Shown here: in pieces, positions 55,301-64,000 of the stretch
Position numbering within the stretch: the stretch's first letter is position 1
Layout: the number at the start of each line of letters is the position of its first letter
NCBI GenBank assembly: GCA_020086605.1
Contig: JACBWW010000021.1
Coordinates: 4,742,940-4,806,939, forward strand
Length of the DNA stretch: 64,000 bases
Source of the DNA: Lanius collurio
Taxonomy: Eukaryota; Chordata; Aves; Passeriformes; Laniidae
Direction: 5' to 3'
Notes under the pieces: generated by a model
What the model was told of the DNA's origin: nothing
Seen by the model: only the letters and a program-made list of their open reading frames with translations
Database searches by the model: none
Position numbers and translations under genes: made by a program

Positions 55301-58300
55301 AAACTCATTGACTGAAGCACATGGAGTTAATGGGAGTTTAATTTACAGTAGAATATAGCCAGATCTCTTTATCTTATCTATCTTATGTTACCATGTTTTC
55401 CTCTTAGCAGTTGTCTGTAGCCTAATCTGCTTAAAATTACTGGAGTAGTCTCAGCACTGACTTTTATGTTCATGAAGTCATTAGATTAAAGAACATGTTT
55501 GGGTGTGGAATAGCTGTCTGAACCTTCTCTGCCAAAAGAACTTGATTCATAACCCATTAGATCCTTCTCTTTGTCTTGGACAACATGGTTAATGTTAGGA
55601 AAGGAAAACACTGGCCTTCAATGAGCATAAGGAGCTATTATTGCCTGGAAGCTTGCAGGACTTTCTGTATCCCATTCATCAGAGAGACTAAAGATCATTT
55701 TGCCTCCATCTTACTATTTTGAGGATTTTTCCAAATGCTTATAATAGTATTTTTCAGTGTAAATAGGATTTCTGCCAGATCTGAAACCACACTTTTTGAG
55801 AATACATTTTTCTACATGGCCAGTAAAGCTTTAGACATCTTAAAGCAGAATGCTTATATGAGGAAGCCCTCTTCTTATCACACAGTCCTAGAAGTGGTGT
55901 GCATTTATAGGCAGACACTCTGACTGTCACATTAAAGAGGCAGCCAAGCCTTTTAGCAGTGTGGAGACAATGAGCTGTGCCGTGTTCTACCCTGTACGTT
56001 GCCAGCTCCAGCTGTGGTGAGGGACACACCTGCAGTGGGGTTCCACAGGTGTCCCTGCAGGCAGAGCGTGGCCTCAGTGGCTGCACAGCTGATGATGCTG
56101 TGCAGGAGTACAGGAACTCAATGTGCTGCAAGGAATACAGTTAGCAGTTGCAAAAAAAAAAAGCTCTAAAAAAATTAAAATATTAATTATTTAAAATAAA
56201 TAAAATATTCTTTTAATCATAAACTGTTCACTTTCAATCACAAAAGGCTAGAAAAGTAGTGGTTGCATTTGCCCTTCCCTGTGGGTAGGGAACTTTGCCC
56301 ATGAAAACTCAACAGCATTGTTCATGGTGTACTGTAGTCTTGTGCAGTTCCCCCACCCAACACTAATATTTCCAAATAGGATTAGCTACTTATAAAAGTA
56401 ATAAAAAAACTTTTCAGTTTGAGGCATACTAAATTGGTGGGGCCTTCCCAAGGGAGTTTGTTTTAAACTCACTTTCATTTCCACCCCCTTCATTTACAAA
56501 ACAAGTCTGAAGTCTGCTTAAGAATTTACCTTTTGAATTTCATAATAAGATGTTTTATAATATTAGAAACTCTTTCCATACAGAGATGTATTTTTGCTGT
56601 GTTTCACATAAGAAAATTCAGACAGGGTTCTTAAGCATTCTTTCAACTGGGACAGTAATGCTAAAAGCAACAAAAACAGAGATAATGTTAGATCTTCTAA
56701 AATTCAGGGCATTAGCTCTGCAAAAATTCAAGTTATGGGCAACTACTTTCAGGAAAGACCAATCCTCATCCAATTTAACATTTAATATTTGCTATATTTT
56801 GTTAAATCGGACAGTATTTAAGCTTTTAAAGGTGAGACAAAAATACAGCTTACCAGTCAAGTAATTTTTAAATACTTTAAAAGCACATGGCTCTTACTTT
56901 ATCATAATGAAATGTTTTGGTGGGGTGGGGAGGATTTCTGTACATTACGATTTAATCAAGCTTAGAGCAATAAAAAAATCACTATATCCGTTCTCCTGAT
57001 GATCTCCTGGGAAACAACCAATATCCTCTTTGTTCAGATGGATTTTTTTTTTTTTCAGATTTGCTATCTAATAAATAAGGGGTGAAAAAAACCCCAAACT
57101 CTTATCATTTAGTTAATTAAATAGAACAGACATAAGCCTTAAAATTATTGCCAGTTTGAAACCATTTGCTAGTGACAGAAAGCATTACTATTTCGAGACA
57201 TGAAACATGAATGTAAATATAATAAAACTTGGGATGAATTGTGTATATAAAGCTTTTAAAACATATAAATATCAAGTTCAAATTGCTTTGTGGGAAAAAA
57301 GTGAAAATATTGAGAGACAGACTATGCTGTGTTATATAAACTGATGCTTTTAAATTTTTATTATTGCTTTTTCATATGCAATAGGAGACAAATAAAAGTT
57401 TGAAATCGCCTAGAGAGAATGCAAAAGTCTGCATTTTCTCATTTTTTATTATGATTAATATTGTACTCTTCATCCTGAAATGCTAAATGCTTTCCTTTCC
57501 TGAATTATAAAGTGCAACTGGATTGAGTCAGTTTCTTCAGTGAAGACTGTTTTTATTTTCTTGCTAGTTTTTAGAAATTCAGGAAAAGAAATGAAATGTG
57601 TTATTCAGACACTTTCAGGAGTGAAACATTGCCTGTTGTATCAGAATAAGAAAGAAAAGGCCAGGCACAGGAACACAATCTTACCTAGCAGCCTCGAAGA
57701 GAAAAAGAACCGATTCAGGTTCTGCTTCCCTCCCACCTTCCTCATTTATTCTTGAGCTGAGATTTGCTGCTTTACTTCCTACCTCAACTGAAAAGCTTCA
57801 AATCTTTCTAAACTCCTAAAATGTTTAGTCTCTGTGGCAGCTCTCAGAGAATTGTAGCACTGAGAAAGTGTGCAAGAGTGGGCATTGCAGATTCCAAGAA
57901 AGGAGGTTTTCTGTCCTCTCCTCGGAGTGCGAGGGTTACGTGTACCTTTTCTTTTATTCATTCCTTTGGGCACAGGAACGGGGGGCCAGGTCTTTGCTGT
58001 GCCCTTGCAGTTAGAGGTACAGGGTTAGGAGTAATTAAAGCCTAAGCAGTTCTCTGTTGAAAAAAAAGAAAGCTGAATGCTTTCAATAGTAAAGAAATCT
58101 GTGAGGAATGGGTTGGAGGAACTGAGTTGCATTTGCCTTTAAACCAACCAGCCCATGCATTGGAGAGCTCCCTAGAATTCACTTTCAACAAGAATGGCTC
58201 ATTGAACTGTTGAGATCCCAAAGATATGAACTCACTGCATAGCACAAGCTACATTAATTGTCTTTTATTCTGTTCTCCAGCTGTTTATGACAGTTTTAAA

Positions 58301-61300
58301 AAGTTATTACTTTTATTACCTTTCTTTTATTTGGTGAAACTTTTGAAAAAACATCTTGTAAATTTGTGTCTGTAAAACATAAGTTCAAGTTTTGCACTCA
58401 CAGTTGAATGCTGGAAAGATGTAAGCCCTCTAAAAGGCTCAGGCAGAGGTGCCTACACTTCAGTCCTATAGGTGTAAACTTTCTGGGAAAAAGGGTATCT
58501 ACAGAAAAAGGTTGTGAAAAATTAAGTTCAACTTACTGGAACCTCTTGGTTAAACAATGAGAGCTGAGTTACATGCTGGGGCTGACATTGCAGAAATGAA
58601 GATAATTTTCTTCAAAGCTTTCATGTAACCCAACATCTGAAAGTTTGAAATGTCATAGACTGGGAAACCTAGGTCTGGACGGAAAATAAAAGATTTCCAT
58701 GATTTTTCAGTTATTTGCTGTAATAAATATTTTGGGGTAAAAGAACAACTGAGCTTCCGTTCAGATTTTTCACACTGCTAAATATTCAGCTGAATTAAAG
58801 AATGGTTTCTAAAACAGAAGGGCTGTCTAGAAAAAAGATTGATTTTGATAATAGTAAAATTATAGAAATAACACCAGTATGCAAGAGCACCTCCTTAACC
58901 TCAGCACAACTAAGGGTCTTCATTACCACTTTGTCCTCTGTTTGTAATGCTGATTTAATATAGTTTTAAAAAGAGGAAGAGTTTGCATATCTTCACCAGA
59001 ATCATTAGCAAAATTTAATGCCATCAAAATACATGCAATGTCAACATTAGCTTCCTGAATGACATCTATTATTTATGGATTGTACTATATTAATTGCTGC
59101 TATAGACCCAAATATATGGATCTCTGACACATGATCTACTTTTCAAAGTGTAAACACTGCTAAGGCTTGTGGTATTTGTAGCATATGTAAAAAACCTGAG
59201 TGATATATCAAAATATCAATTATAGATACATTTTAATAACTTCTTATCTAGCTTTGAAAAACTTAAGTTCACTAAGAGCCAATTATATAAGATTCTGTAC
59301 CTCCAGGAAATTTGTTGCTGATGGCAAACAAGGCCATCTGTTAGAAGGTACTGATATTTAATGTTATACCTTAAACAAAACTTGCTGTAGTTTCATCCTA
59401 TATGAAAAAGTCTTCCTTTAACAAAACTTTAAAATGTAGAATTTATCTTTAAAATTTCTAAGTAGTGGTTCTGTGTTAAATGTTAAACACTTATTTAAGG
59501 AGCAAAGGATCAAAAGCTATGTTTGCTTTCATGTAGTAGCAACATGTAATGAGAATTCTAATGCATGCTTAGAATAAGGGATATATGTTACCCTACAGTA
59601 TTGTAATGAACATGCACTGGAATATAGGGCCCCAAAAAATAGATAGAGAAAAGTTGTTTAAATTTTAATCTTCTGGACTGAACAAATCCATGTAATGTCA
59701 GTGTTAAAGATTTTTCTGATGAGACTCAAATCTGCAACAGAGCATGAGTGATAACTTGCACAATGAAGTGGTCAGAATATGAAAACAAGACTAAAATATT
59801 TTGATGATTAATAACCTTCCTCAATAGCTGGACTAGTTCAGGGGTGTTGTGCATTCAGTTCATGCTTGTGCCCTGCATCCTCTATGCACACACAAACATT
59901 TGCTTCAATGGGAATTGCAAGAGGCTCCCCTCCAGTTTGAGGCTAGGCTAATAGGAGTATGTACACAGGAATATATATATATATATATAAATACTAGGGC
60001 CATATATATACTCCCTGCTTGTATTTATATGCTAAATGGCAGCCTGTGTTTTGTCTCAGCAAGGAAGTGTATGCTGCTCTGGCCTCAGGAGATTCTGGCT
60101 CCTGTACAGCTCCTTTCTGGGAAGCTGTGTTCAGTAAGATGCTCTTGAGAGAGAAAATGAAATACAAATTCTGTTAGGTGAGCAGTAGCTATTAAAGGAA
60201 GCCACATGGCCTATTTGGCATCTCATTTTGGAACTGTTTCAATTCAGATATACTTAATGGCATAAGTCTGAGTAAATCCCATTTTGGTTGAGAACAATGC
60301 AGTCAAGTTCCAAGGAGAAGCATGATTAAAAGCAGAGAGGCAGTTGGATAGGTGAGTTCCAGCCAGACTCATTAAAAAGCCACATAAACCACCTATCTGA
60401 TGCAGCATGGCTTCCTGGCTCTTTTTGCTGGCACACAGGTGTTGTGCCCCAGAGTAACTCACAGAAGTCCCAAGAGGAAATGTACTGAACAGGAAACATG
60501 ATGGAGAGCAAAAAGCTCCCTAGGGACCTCTTCCTCAAGGGAGACCTTGGGGGTGGTCCCAGCTGCAGAAGGTTGACTGTCTGAGGCTTGGAAACGTGTT
60601 TGTGCACTGACTCTCAGCCACCATGGTGCAAATGGGCGGGTGCTCTGCCACCTCAGCACGCTTCCAGGCTCCTGGAGTTCAGTGTTTCTTACTGAAATTG
60701 GGTGCTTTGCTAAGCAGAGAGTGCTGTTCATGTGGGCTGTGTCTGTATTATCAAGCTGTGTAATGTAACCTGACTGTGGATCTCTCAGGAGGGATTATTT
60801 ATTTGGAGCATCTTCAGTCTGATCCCCTGAACTGAGCATCCATTAATGGTCAGCACATTTCCTGTGATTCTGGAGCTCACCTTCTACTTCATTTTCACCT
60901 GGAAAGAATTTTGTCTACGTGCTCTGAGACCATGCTGCAAGGCAAACTGCAGCATGTTAAATAGGGCTGACCAGGAGATATTATCTAGACTGTGTGCCCA
61001 GTGCCTTTCTCAAGGCTTGTTGTCTCAAATCTGTCCAACATTGCAGGTTGCACCCTTCACACCCCGAGGTGAAGGCTGGGGTTTTGTCTCATGAGTGACT
61101 CTACTTTCTAGATTTCCTGTTTGGAAAGTAATGTTGCAAGGCTGAGAGTTACCAAAGATGGTAGTTTAGGCTCTTATTAGTATGCAGCCTGTGATGTTAT
61201 TCTCCAGAAAAAAATACAAATAGGTGATGTGGAGGGACAGAATTTCACCCGGCTAACTCCCAGCAGTGGGTCCCAGATTTAGGTGTGGTCTGTTAGCATT

Positions 61301-63664
61301 GGCTTCCAGTCAGAGCCTGTGGGTAATGGAAATGCTGTCTCAGCCTTGCTCTCTGGCACAGGTGCTCTCCACAGGCTCTAAACCCCATCACAGTGACCCA
61401 AAATGACTTTCAGCAAAGACATGAATCAGCTGTGCTGTAGGGCATGAACTCTACTCTCGCTTTGTAACAGCATGAATGCATAGTTCTTACACCATCTTAT
61501 TTACTATCGCTTCTTTTGCACACATGGTGTCTGTTTTTCAAGGATTTCTGTCCTCTGACTTATCAGGGTGCTCCTTTCACTAGGTCCAATTTAAATTAAG
61601 GGTTTAATATTTATCTGTACTTTAAGTACTTACCAGCTGACAAAGCTTGAAAGTAATAGCAAAAATAGAATCACAGAATCAACTAGGTTGGAAAAGACCT
61701 TTGAGATCATCAAGTCCAACCTATTACCTAACAACAACTCACCAACTAAATCATGGCAGTGAGTGGCATGTCCAGTCTTTTTTTTAACCATCCAGGGATG
61801 GTGACTCCACCACCTCCCTGGGCAGACAATTCCAGTGCCCAAATCACTCTTTCAGTGAAGAATTTTTTCCTGGTGTCAAACCTAAACTTCCCCTAGCACA
61901 GCTTAAGATAACAGAAAAGGCAGTTTCTTCACAATAAACACTTTGTACTGCTGCTAACTTGTGCAGTCTAAATACATGTTGAGGAATCCAAACACTGAGA
62001 AAGTTGCACTTTAATCCAGGTGAGGCTTTAAACCAAGGTCAAAACTAGAAAGTGTAAGAGAAATGAGAAACTCAAATTATTAACAACAATTTTGTAGCTC
62101 CATTTTCTACTACACTCACATGGGATCTGGGTTTGCATTTCCTTCTAGCCTTGTGCAGAAGGACATTAGACTGCAAATGCTATTATTTAATCTGCACTTT
62201 AATATGTTTTCTTCTCTTGCTTAATTTTATTAATGGAAAGAGGAGGGGGATCTTGTGGCGAGGAAAGACTACTGGAAGTCAGGTGATGTGGGTTATATTC
62301 AGAGTTCTGCCACAGGCTTCCTGTGCAGGCTACTGTAATCAGGTTTGCTAATACACAAAATGAAGATAATGACATTTTCCCTCCTTACCAGGGCGTTGTG
62401 ACACTTAATTCATTAATGTTTGTAAAGTGCTCTGTGCTCCTTGCTTCTAAATGTGCTCCTTACTGTAATAATGTCTTATGGATGGTATTAAATTTGAGAA
62501 TAATGTTATTTTAGTGCTGGTGCACTTCAGTTGACTGAAGTGTAGTAAAAACCATAATTTCCAGTATTTTATGAGCTACTGGAATTTTTAGATTACTTAC
62601 TTGAAGTTTAGCTAATATAGTTACAGTTATAAAATCTACCATGTCAGTACTGTGCCTGCTTCTATTTTTTTGTCCTTTTCACTATGATGAAATATTTAGC
62701 AATAAGCAAGACTGCATTGTCTAGACTAAGAGAAGAAAGAAAGAAAGAGTTTGGCATAAATATTCTAGCTGCTTGACTTGTAGCTCTGCTACTCAGCCTG
62801 CTCTCTCCCCCGGTGAGTCCCAGTCCCAGTGCAAAATACACAGAAAAACTGAGCAAGAAATTAAGTAAAAAAAACCAAAAAAAACCCCAAAAAAACAACA
62901 ACAACAAAAAACCAAGCCAACAAAAAACCCCCCAAAAACCTGGGGCTGTAAAAATGGGAGATTTAGGTATTTGTCTAAGTTGTAACAGTACTATAGGACC
63001 AAGCAATATATGTGTAATTTATATAGTACAGTTAAAAACAAAACAAAAAATGGTTAACTTACAAAATCTCTGAAGGTTTGGCAATGCAACTCCCAATAAA
63101 TTCACTACAAATCACACAGCTAAATTCCTATATTGCACAGGAAAACAACTCGGCTAAAATTTTCTAAATGTGCAGTACAATATGTTTGTTAATGTAAACA
63201 GAATTTGTGCATAAAATAAACTGCTGAGTTTTTAAAAAAGAGGAGAGTATTAACAACATTCATTGTGCATACCTGGATTTTTCAGAATGTGTTTGTTCAC
63301 TGAAATTCCATTCCTAGATGAAAGCTAATGCTGATCAGACAATTGTAATGCATAAGACTATCTGGTTTTTATAAGCAGTGATAATTACATGAGGTGAAAA
63401 AAGGAATTATGAACTTACCGTCCTAGGAGCAATTCATTCAAGCTGTGCATGGTCAGGCTGTAACCTCGCTGCTGGCACAGAACAAGAAAAACGTACATGT
63501 CCCCTTACAGGCACTGTCCAACATTAGATTAGTAGGAAGAAAGGAAAGCAGCTGACACTTACTATCAGTATAAAAGTTCCCAGGAACTCTGAAAGGGCTT
63601 CTTTAGCCAGGCTGTTCTTCAAGGCAAATTTCTCCTTTAAACTCCTTTTGCTTTTCCGGCTCAT
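40220..63664 (-). CDS. AQP9: Aquaporin-9 (aquaglyceroporin), complete six-exon coding region
   Basis: Membrane channel for water, glycerol, urea and other small neutral solutes; in vertebrates it is prominent in liver cells, where it takes up glycerol (family knowledge). The coding sequence joins minus-strand exons 63664-63563, 52726-52600, 49090-48953, 47377-47259, 45630-45413 and 40382-40220: 867 nt, 288 residues plus TAA. All introns are GT/AG, with phases 0, 1, 1, 0 and 2. Visible hallmarks are the first NPA box at residues 81-83 ([12 protein letters not shown]), the second at 213-215 followed by Arg216-Asp217 (NPARD, the aquaglyceroporin Asp), Phe61 and Cys210 at the positions expected for the AQP9 selectivity filter, an N-glycosylation site Asn139-Ala-Thr in the extracellular loop, and six hydrophobic spans. 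Human AQP9 has 295 residues; the difference is mainly a shorter N-terminus and tail. The motifs [21 protein letters not shown] and the EIHH tail favour AQP9 over AQP3, AQP7 or AQP10. Introns are about 10.8, 3.5, 1.6, 1.6 and 5.0 kb. Confidence 0.96.
42185..42780. promoter_or_regulatory. Orphan CpG island inside AQP9 intron 5
   Basis: A strongly GC-rich block in an otherwise AT-rich 5-kb intron. The core at 42601-42720 holds about 22 CpG dinucleotides in 120 bp, including GGCGGCGGCGG and several CCGCTCC-type motifs; flanking CpG density falls off towards 42185 and 42780. Unmethylated CpG islands usually mark promoters. No AQP9 exon is here, so it may be a promoter for a nested or antisense transcript or an intragenic regulatory island. 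A possible donor, GCGGG|GTGAGG, lies on the plus strand near 42730. Confidence 0.7.
43715..43791. repeat. Two diverged tandem copies of a 39-bp unit
   Basis: Copies at 43715-43753 and 43754-43791 share CCAGCTA and GGCTCAAGTTCTTC at matching positions, with about eight differences. In AQP9 intron 5. Confidence 0.8.
44345..44465 (+). mobile_element. Possible tRNA-derived SINE relic
   Basis: CATGGTGCAGTGGTAAGAGC resembles a tRNA A box and GCTGGGTTCCACTC a B box (GGTTCNANNC), about 85 bp apart, followed some 70 bp later by a T run at 44511. The spacing is too large for a tRNA gene, so a decayed tRNA-derived SINE is more likely. It lies in AQP9 intron 5. Confidence 0.3.
44852..44868. repeat. TG dinucleotide microsatellite
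   Basis: About seven to eight TG units followed by CACACA; AQP9 intron 5. Confidence 0.85.
45413..45630 (-). CDS. AQP9: AQP9 coding exon 5 (residues 163-234 plus two bases of 235), second NPA box
   Basis: 218 nt between a TTGGCCAG acceptor and a GTAAGT donor. It encodes helix 4 ([16 protein letters not shown]), helix 5 ([20 protein letters not shown]), and the second NPA half-helix [14 protein letters not shown] with Cys210, Arg216 and Asp217, then AGWGMEVF. The Asp after NPAR marks a glycerol-type rather than a water-only aquaporin (family knowledge). Confidence 0.96.
45631..47258 (-). other. AQP9: AQP9 intron 4
   Basis: About 1.6 kb, phase 0. AT-rich; nothing recognisable. Confidence 0.85.
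47259..47377 (-). CDS. AQP9: AQP9 coding exon 4 (residues 123-162), extracellular loop C
   Basis: 119 nt, preceded by TTTTCTACAG and followed by GTAAGT. It completes Asn123 and then encodes [14 protein letters not shown], the likely N-glycosylation site Asn139-Ala-Thr, and [19 protein letters not shown], which is highly characteristic of AQP9 loop C. It ends in phase 0. This exon has no open frame of 60 codons or more, so it was found by reading through the splice sites. Confidence 0.94.
47489..47532 (+). mobile_element. Very short CR1 LINE 3' end
   Basis: The segment TAAGGTCCCTTCCAACCCAA followed by ACCATTCTGTGATTATCTGATG is the last 40-odd bases of a CR1 element in plus orientation. It lies in AQP9 intron 3, about 110 bp upstream of exon 4 in transcript order. 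Confidence 0.8.
48044..48103. repeat. C-rich then A-rich low-complexity tract
   Basis: CCCCCCAGCCCCCTCC followed by two long A runs and AACCAAAAAACC. In AQP9 intron 3. Confidence 0.85.
48953..49090 (-). CDS. AQP9: AQP9 coding exon 3 (residues 77-122 plus first base of 123), first NPA box
   Basis: 138 nt between a TTTTTCAG acceptor and a GTGAGT donor. It encodes the half-helix with the first NPA motif (residues 81-83 within [12 protein letters not shown]), the loop [12 protein letters not shown], and helix 3 ([17 protein letters not shown]). The reading frame runs on past the donor for about 25 codons, but that tail (from SEYTLDMF on) is intron sequence. Confidence 0.95.
49091..52599 (-). other. 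AQP9: AQP9 intron 2
   Basis: About 3.5 kb, phase 1, GT/AG. Nothing recognisable beyond splice signals. Confidence 0.85.
52600..52726 (-). CDS. AQP9: AQP9 coding exon 2 (residues 35-76 plus first base of 77)
   Basis: 127 nt between an AAACGCAG acceptor and a GTAAGT donor. It encodes the rest of helix 1 ([15 protein letters not shown]) and helix 2 ([17 protein letters not shown]), including Phe61 of the selectivity filter. The exon is GC-richer than the surrounding intron and contains a run of seven G just before its 3' end. Confidence 0.95.
59971..59989. repeat. AT dinucleotide microsatellite
   Basis: A run of about nine AT units, with a further short TATATATA about 15 bp on. In AQP9 intron 1. 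Confidence 0.95.
61664..61905 (-). mobile_element. CR1 LINE 3' fragment (CR1-Y-like)
   Basis: Read on plus it begins AATAGAATCACAGAATCAAC, then GTTGGAAAAGACCTTTGAGA, ATCCAGGGATGGTGACTCCA, and ends near CCTAGCACAGCTTAAG. This is the reverse complement of a CR1 3' end, so the element is on minus, in AQP9 intron 1 and co-oriented with the gene. The A-rich subfamily differs from the copy at 2387-3219. Confidence 0.88.
62240..62460 (+). mobile_element. MIR-like SINE relic
   Basis: The succession GGAAGTCAGGTGATGTGGGT, GTTCTGCCAC, AAAATGAAGATAATGACATT, CCTTACCAGGGCGTTGTGA and TAATGTTTGTAAAGTGCTCT follows the order of landmarks in MIR/CORE-SINE 3' halves. It is strongly diverged, as expected for an ancient amniote element, and lies in AQP9 intron 1. 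Confidence 0.65.
62867..62940. repeat. A/C-rich low-complexity tract
   Basis: Long A runs interrupted by CC and CAACAACAA, ending in CCCCCC; about 75 bp without T. In AQP9 intron 1. Confidence 0.9.
63419..63471 (-). other. Candidate small cryptic or alternative exon in AQP9 intron 1
   Basis: A 50- or 53-nt segment bounded by a strong polypyrimidine acceptor (TTTTTCTTGTTCTGTGCCAG, with a second AG three bases on) and a perfect GTAAGT donor at 63418-63413. It lies only about 90 bp downstream of exon 1. It is open in the exon 1 frame, but either length shifts exon 2 out of frame and meets a TGA in exon 2. Inclusion would therefore truncate the protein unless this is an alternative first exon. 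No expression evidence can be seen. Confidence 0.3.
63563..63664 (-). CDS. AQP9: AQP9 coding exon 1 (residues 1-34)
   Basis: Starts with ATG at 63664 in a good context (GCCAAAATGAG) and ends at a GTAAGT donor at 63562-63557, leaving phase 0. It encodes 34 residues: a basic cytoplasmic N-terminus ([13 protein letters not shown]) and the beginning of membrane helix 1, ending [10 protein letters not shown]. That ending is the standard AQP9 exon 1/2 boundary. The N-terminus is three residues shorter than the human one. No alternative upstream in-frame start is evident. Confidence 0.95.
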
Positions 63665-63872
63665 TTTGGCTTCCTCTATTGCGCTGGTGCCCTAGTTACA
63701 AATACACACAAAATTTGTTCTGTATTCGTCCCTGCTTCAGCTGAACTTTGACACTTTTACTTAAACATTGAAATATGAGATTTCATCTTGTACAGCCAGT
63801 GAAATCATCTGACTGCAGGCATTGACAGAACCGACTCAACATGCCCTAACAATTCATCATGGGTTTGTCATT
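63665..63872 (-). other. AQP9: Predicted AQP9 5' UTR, rich in upstream ATGs
   Basis: Interval between the start codon and a start site estimated about 30 bp after the TATA box. It contains at least five short upstream reading frames, all ending before the main ATG (for example encoding MTNP, MMNC and MPAVR). If the leader is unspliced, these should reduce or regulate translation. A weak acceptor (TTTGTAACTAG) just before GGCACCAGCG could mean that part of this interval is an intron. Confidence 0.45.
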
Positions 63873-63896
63873 CTATGCCTTCTCTGAGTACACTTC

Positions 63897-63904
63897 TATT
63901 TATA
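63897..63904 (-). promoter_or_regulatory. AQP9: TATA box of the AQP9 promoter
   Basis: The minus strand reads CCAGTATAAATAGAAG, a near-ideal TATAAATA box, about 233 bp upstream of the start codon. A start site 25-32 bp further on would fall near 63872. It sits 60 bp from an HNF1-like palindrome, a typical arrangement for a liver promoter. Confidence reflects a single motif match plus position. Confidence 0.6.
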
Positions 63905-63963
63905 CTGGTTAGATAATACCAGTAAGTTCACAATGAGTTTTCTTCTTTTTTCTTACAGAATTG

Positions 63964-63976
63964 ATTAATCATTACC
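63964..63976 (-). promoter_or_regulatory. AQP9: HNF1-like binding site upstream of AQP9
   Basis: The minus strand reads GGTAATGATTAAT. It matches the HNF1 consensus GTTAATNATTAAC at 10 of 12 defined positions and keeps the inverted TAAT/ATTA half-sites. It lies about 90-105 bp upstream of the predicted start site. HNF1 factors drive many liver and kidney genes, which fits AQP9 expression; binding itself is inferred. Confidence 0.5.
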
Positions 63977-64000
63977 TTTCCTATATTACTTTTTGCCTTT

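Larger units (their letters stand above)
52727..63562 (-). other. AQP9: AQP9 intron 1
   Basis: About 10.8 kb, GT/AG. It holds the candidate small exon near its 5' end, the CR1 fragment at 61664-61905, the MIR-like relic and two simple repeats; the rest shows nothing recognisable. A large first intron often carries enhancers, but I cannot identify one here. Confidence 0.85.

Noticed and set aside
1..64000. CRISPR arrays, bacterial operons, phage or plasmid features
   Set aside because: The sequence is eukaryotic: spliced gene, CR1 LINEs and AATAAA signals. No regularly spaced repeats or prokaryotic gene layout are present.

Overview
This is vertebrate nuclear DNA, almost certainly from a bird. 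The evidence is several CR1 LINE tails (the dominant avian LINE), a class II-type solo LTR, AT-rich non-coding sequence with few long reading frames, and one gene made of small exons with canonical GT/AG splice sites. The order of bird cannot be fixed from sequence alone. The scattered open frames of 60-145 codons mostly lack coding character; several begin at non-ATG codons or lie inside repeats.

Right-hand part (about 39.2-64.0 kb): one complete protein-coding gene on the minus strand, aquaporin-9 (AQP9), an aquaglyceroporin for glycerol, urea and other small neutral solutes. I assembled six coding exons: 63664-63563, 52726-52600, 49090-48953, 47377-47259, 45630-45413 and 40382-40220. All splice sites are canonical and the phases agree, giving 288 residues plus a TAA stop with both NPA boxes intact. 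A TATA box lies about 230 bp upstream of the start codon and an HNF1-like palindrome 60 bp beyond it, which suits a liver-type promoter. Intron 1 holds a small well-formed candidate extra exon and intron 5 an orphan CpG island. Other introns carry CR1 and SINE relics and simple repeats.

Left-hand part (1 to about 39 kb): no gene that I can recognise. It lies downstream of AQP9 and looks like intergenic sequence. It holds a truncated CR1 of about 830 bp (2387-3219), a 410-bp solo LTR with a 6-bp target duplication (19002-19411), a CR1 tail (21382-21571), a 35-bp direct duplication (21965-22042), and a degenerate ~22-bp minisatellite rich in STAT-like palindromes (25078-25415). There are also a few weak exon-like signals. 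In human the neighbour on this side is LIPC (known synteny); I found no LIPC exon here.

I did not find a new multi-gene system. The points most worth a second look are the orphan CpG island in intron 5, the candidate extra exon in intron 1, the STAT-motif minisatellite, the uORF-rich AQP9 leader with its HNF1-like site, and the solo LTR with its internal 23-bp triplication.
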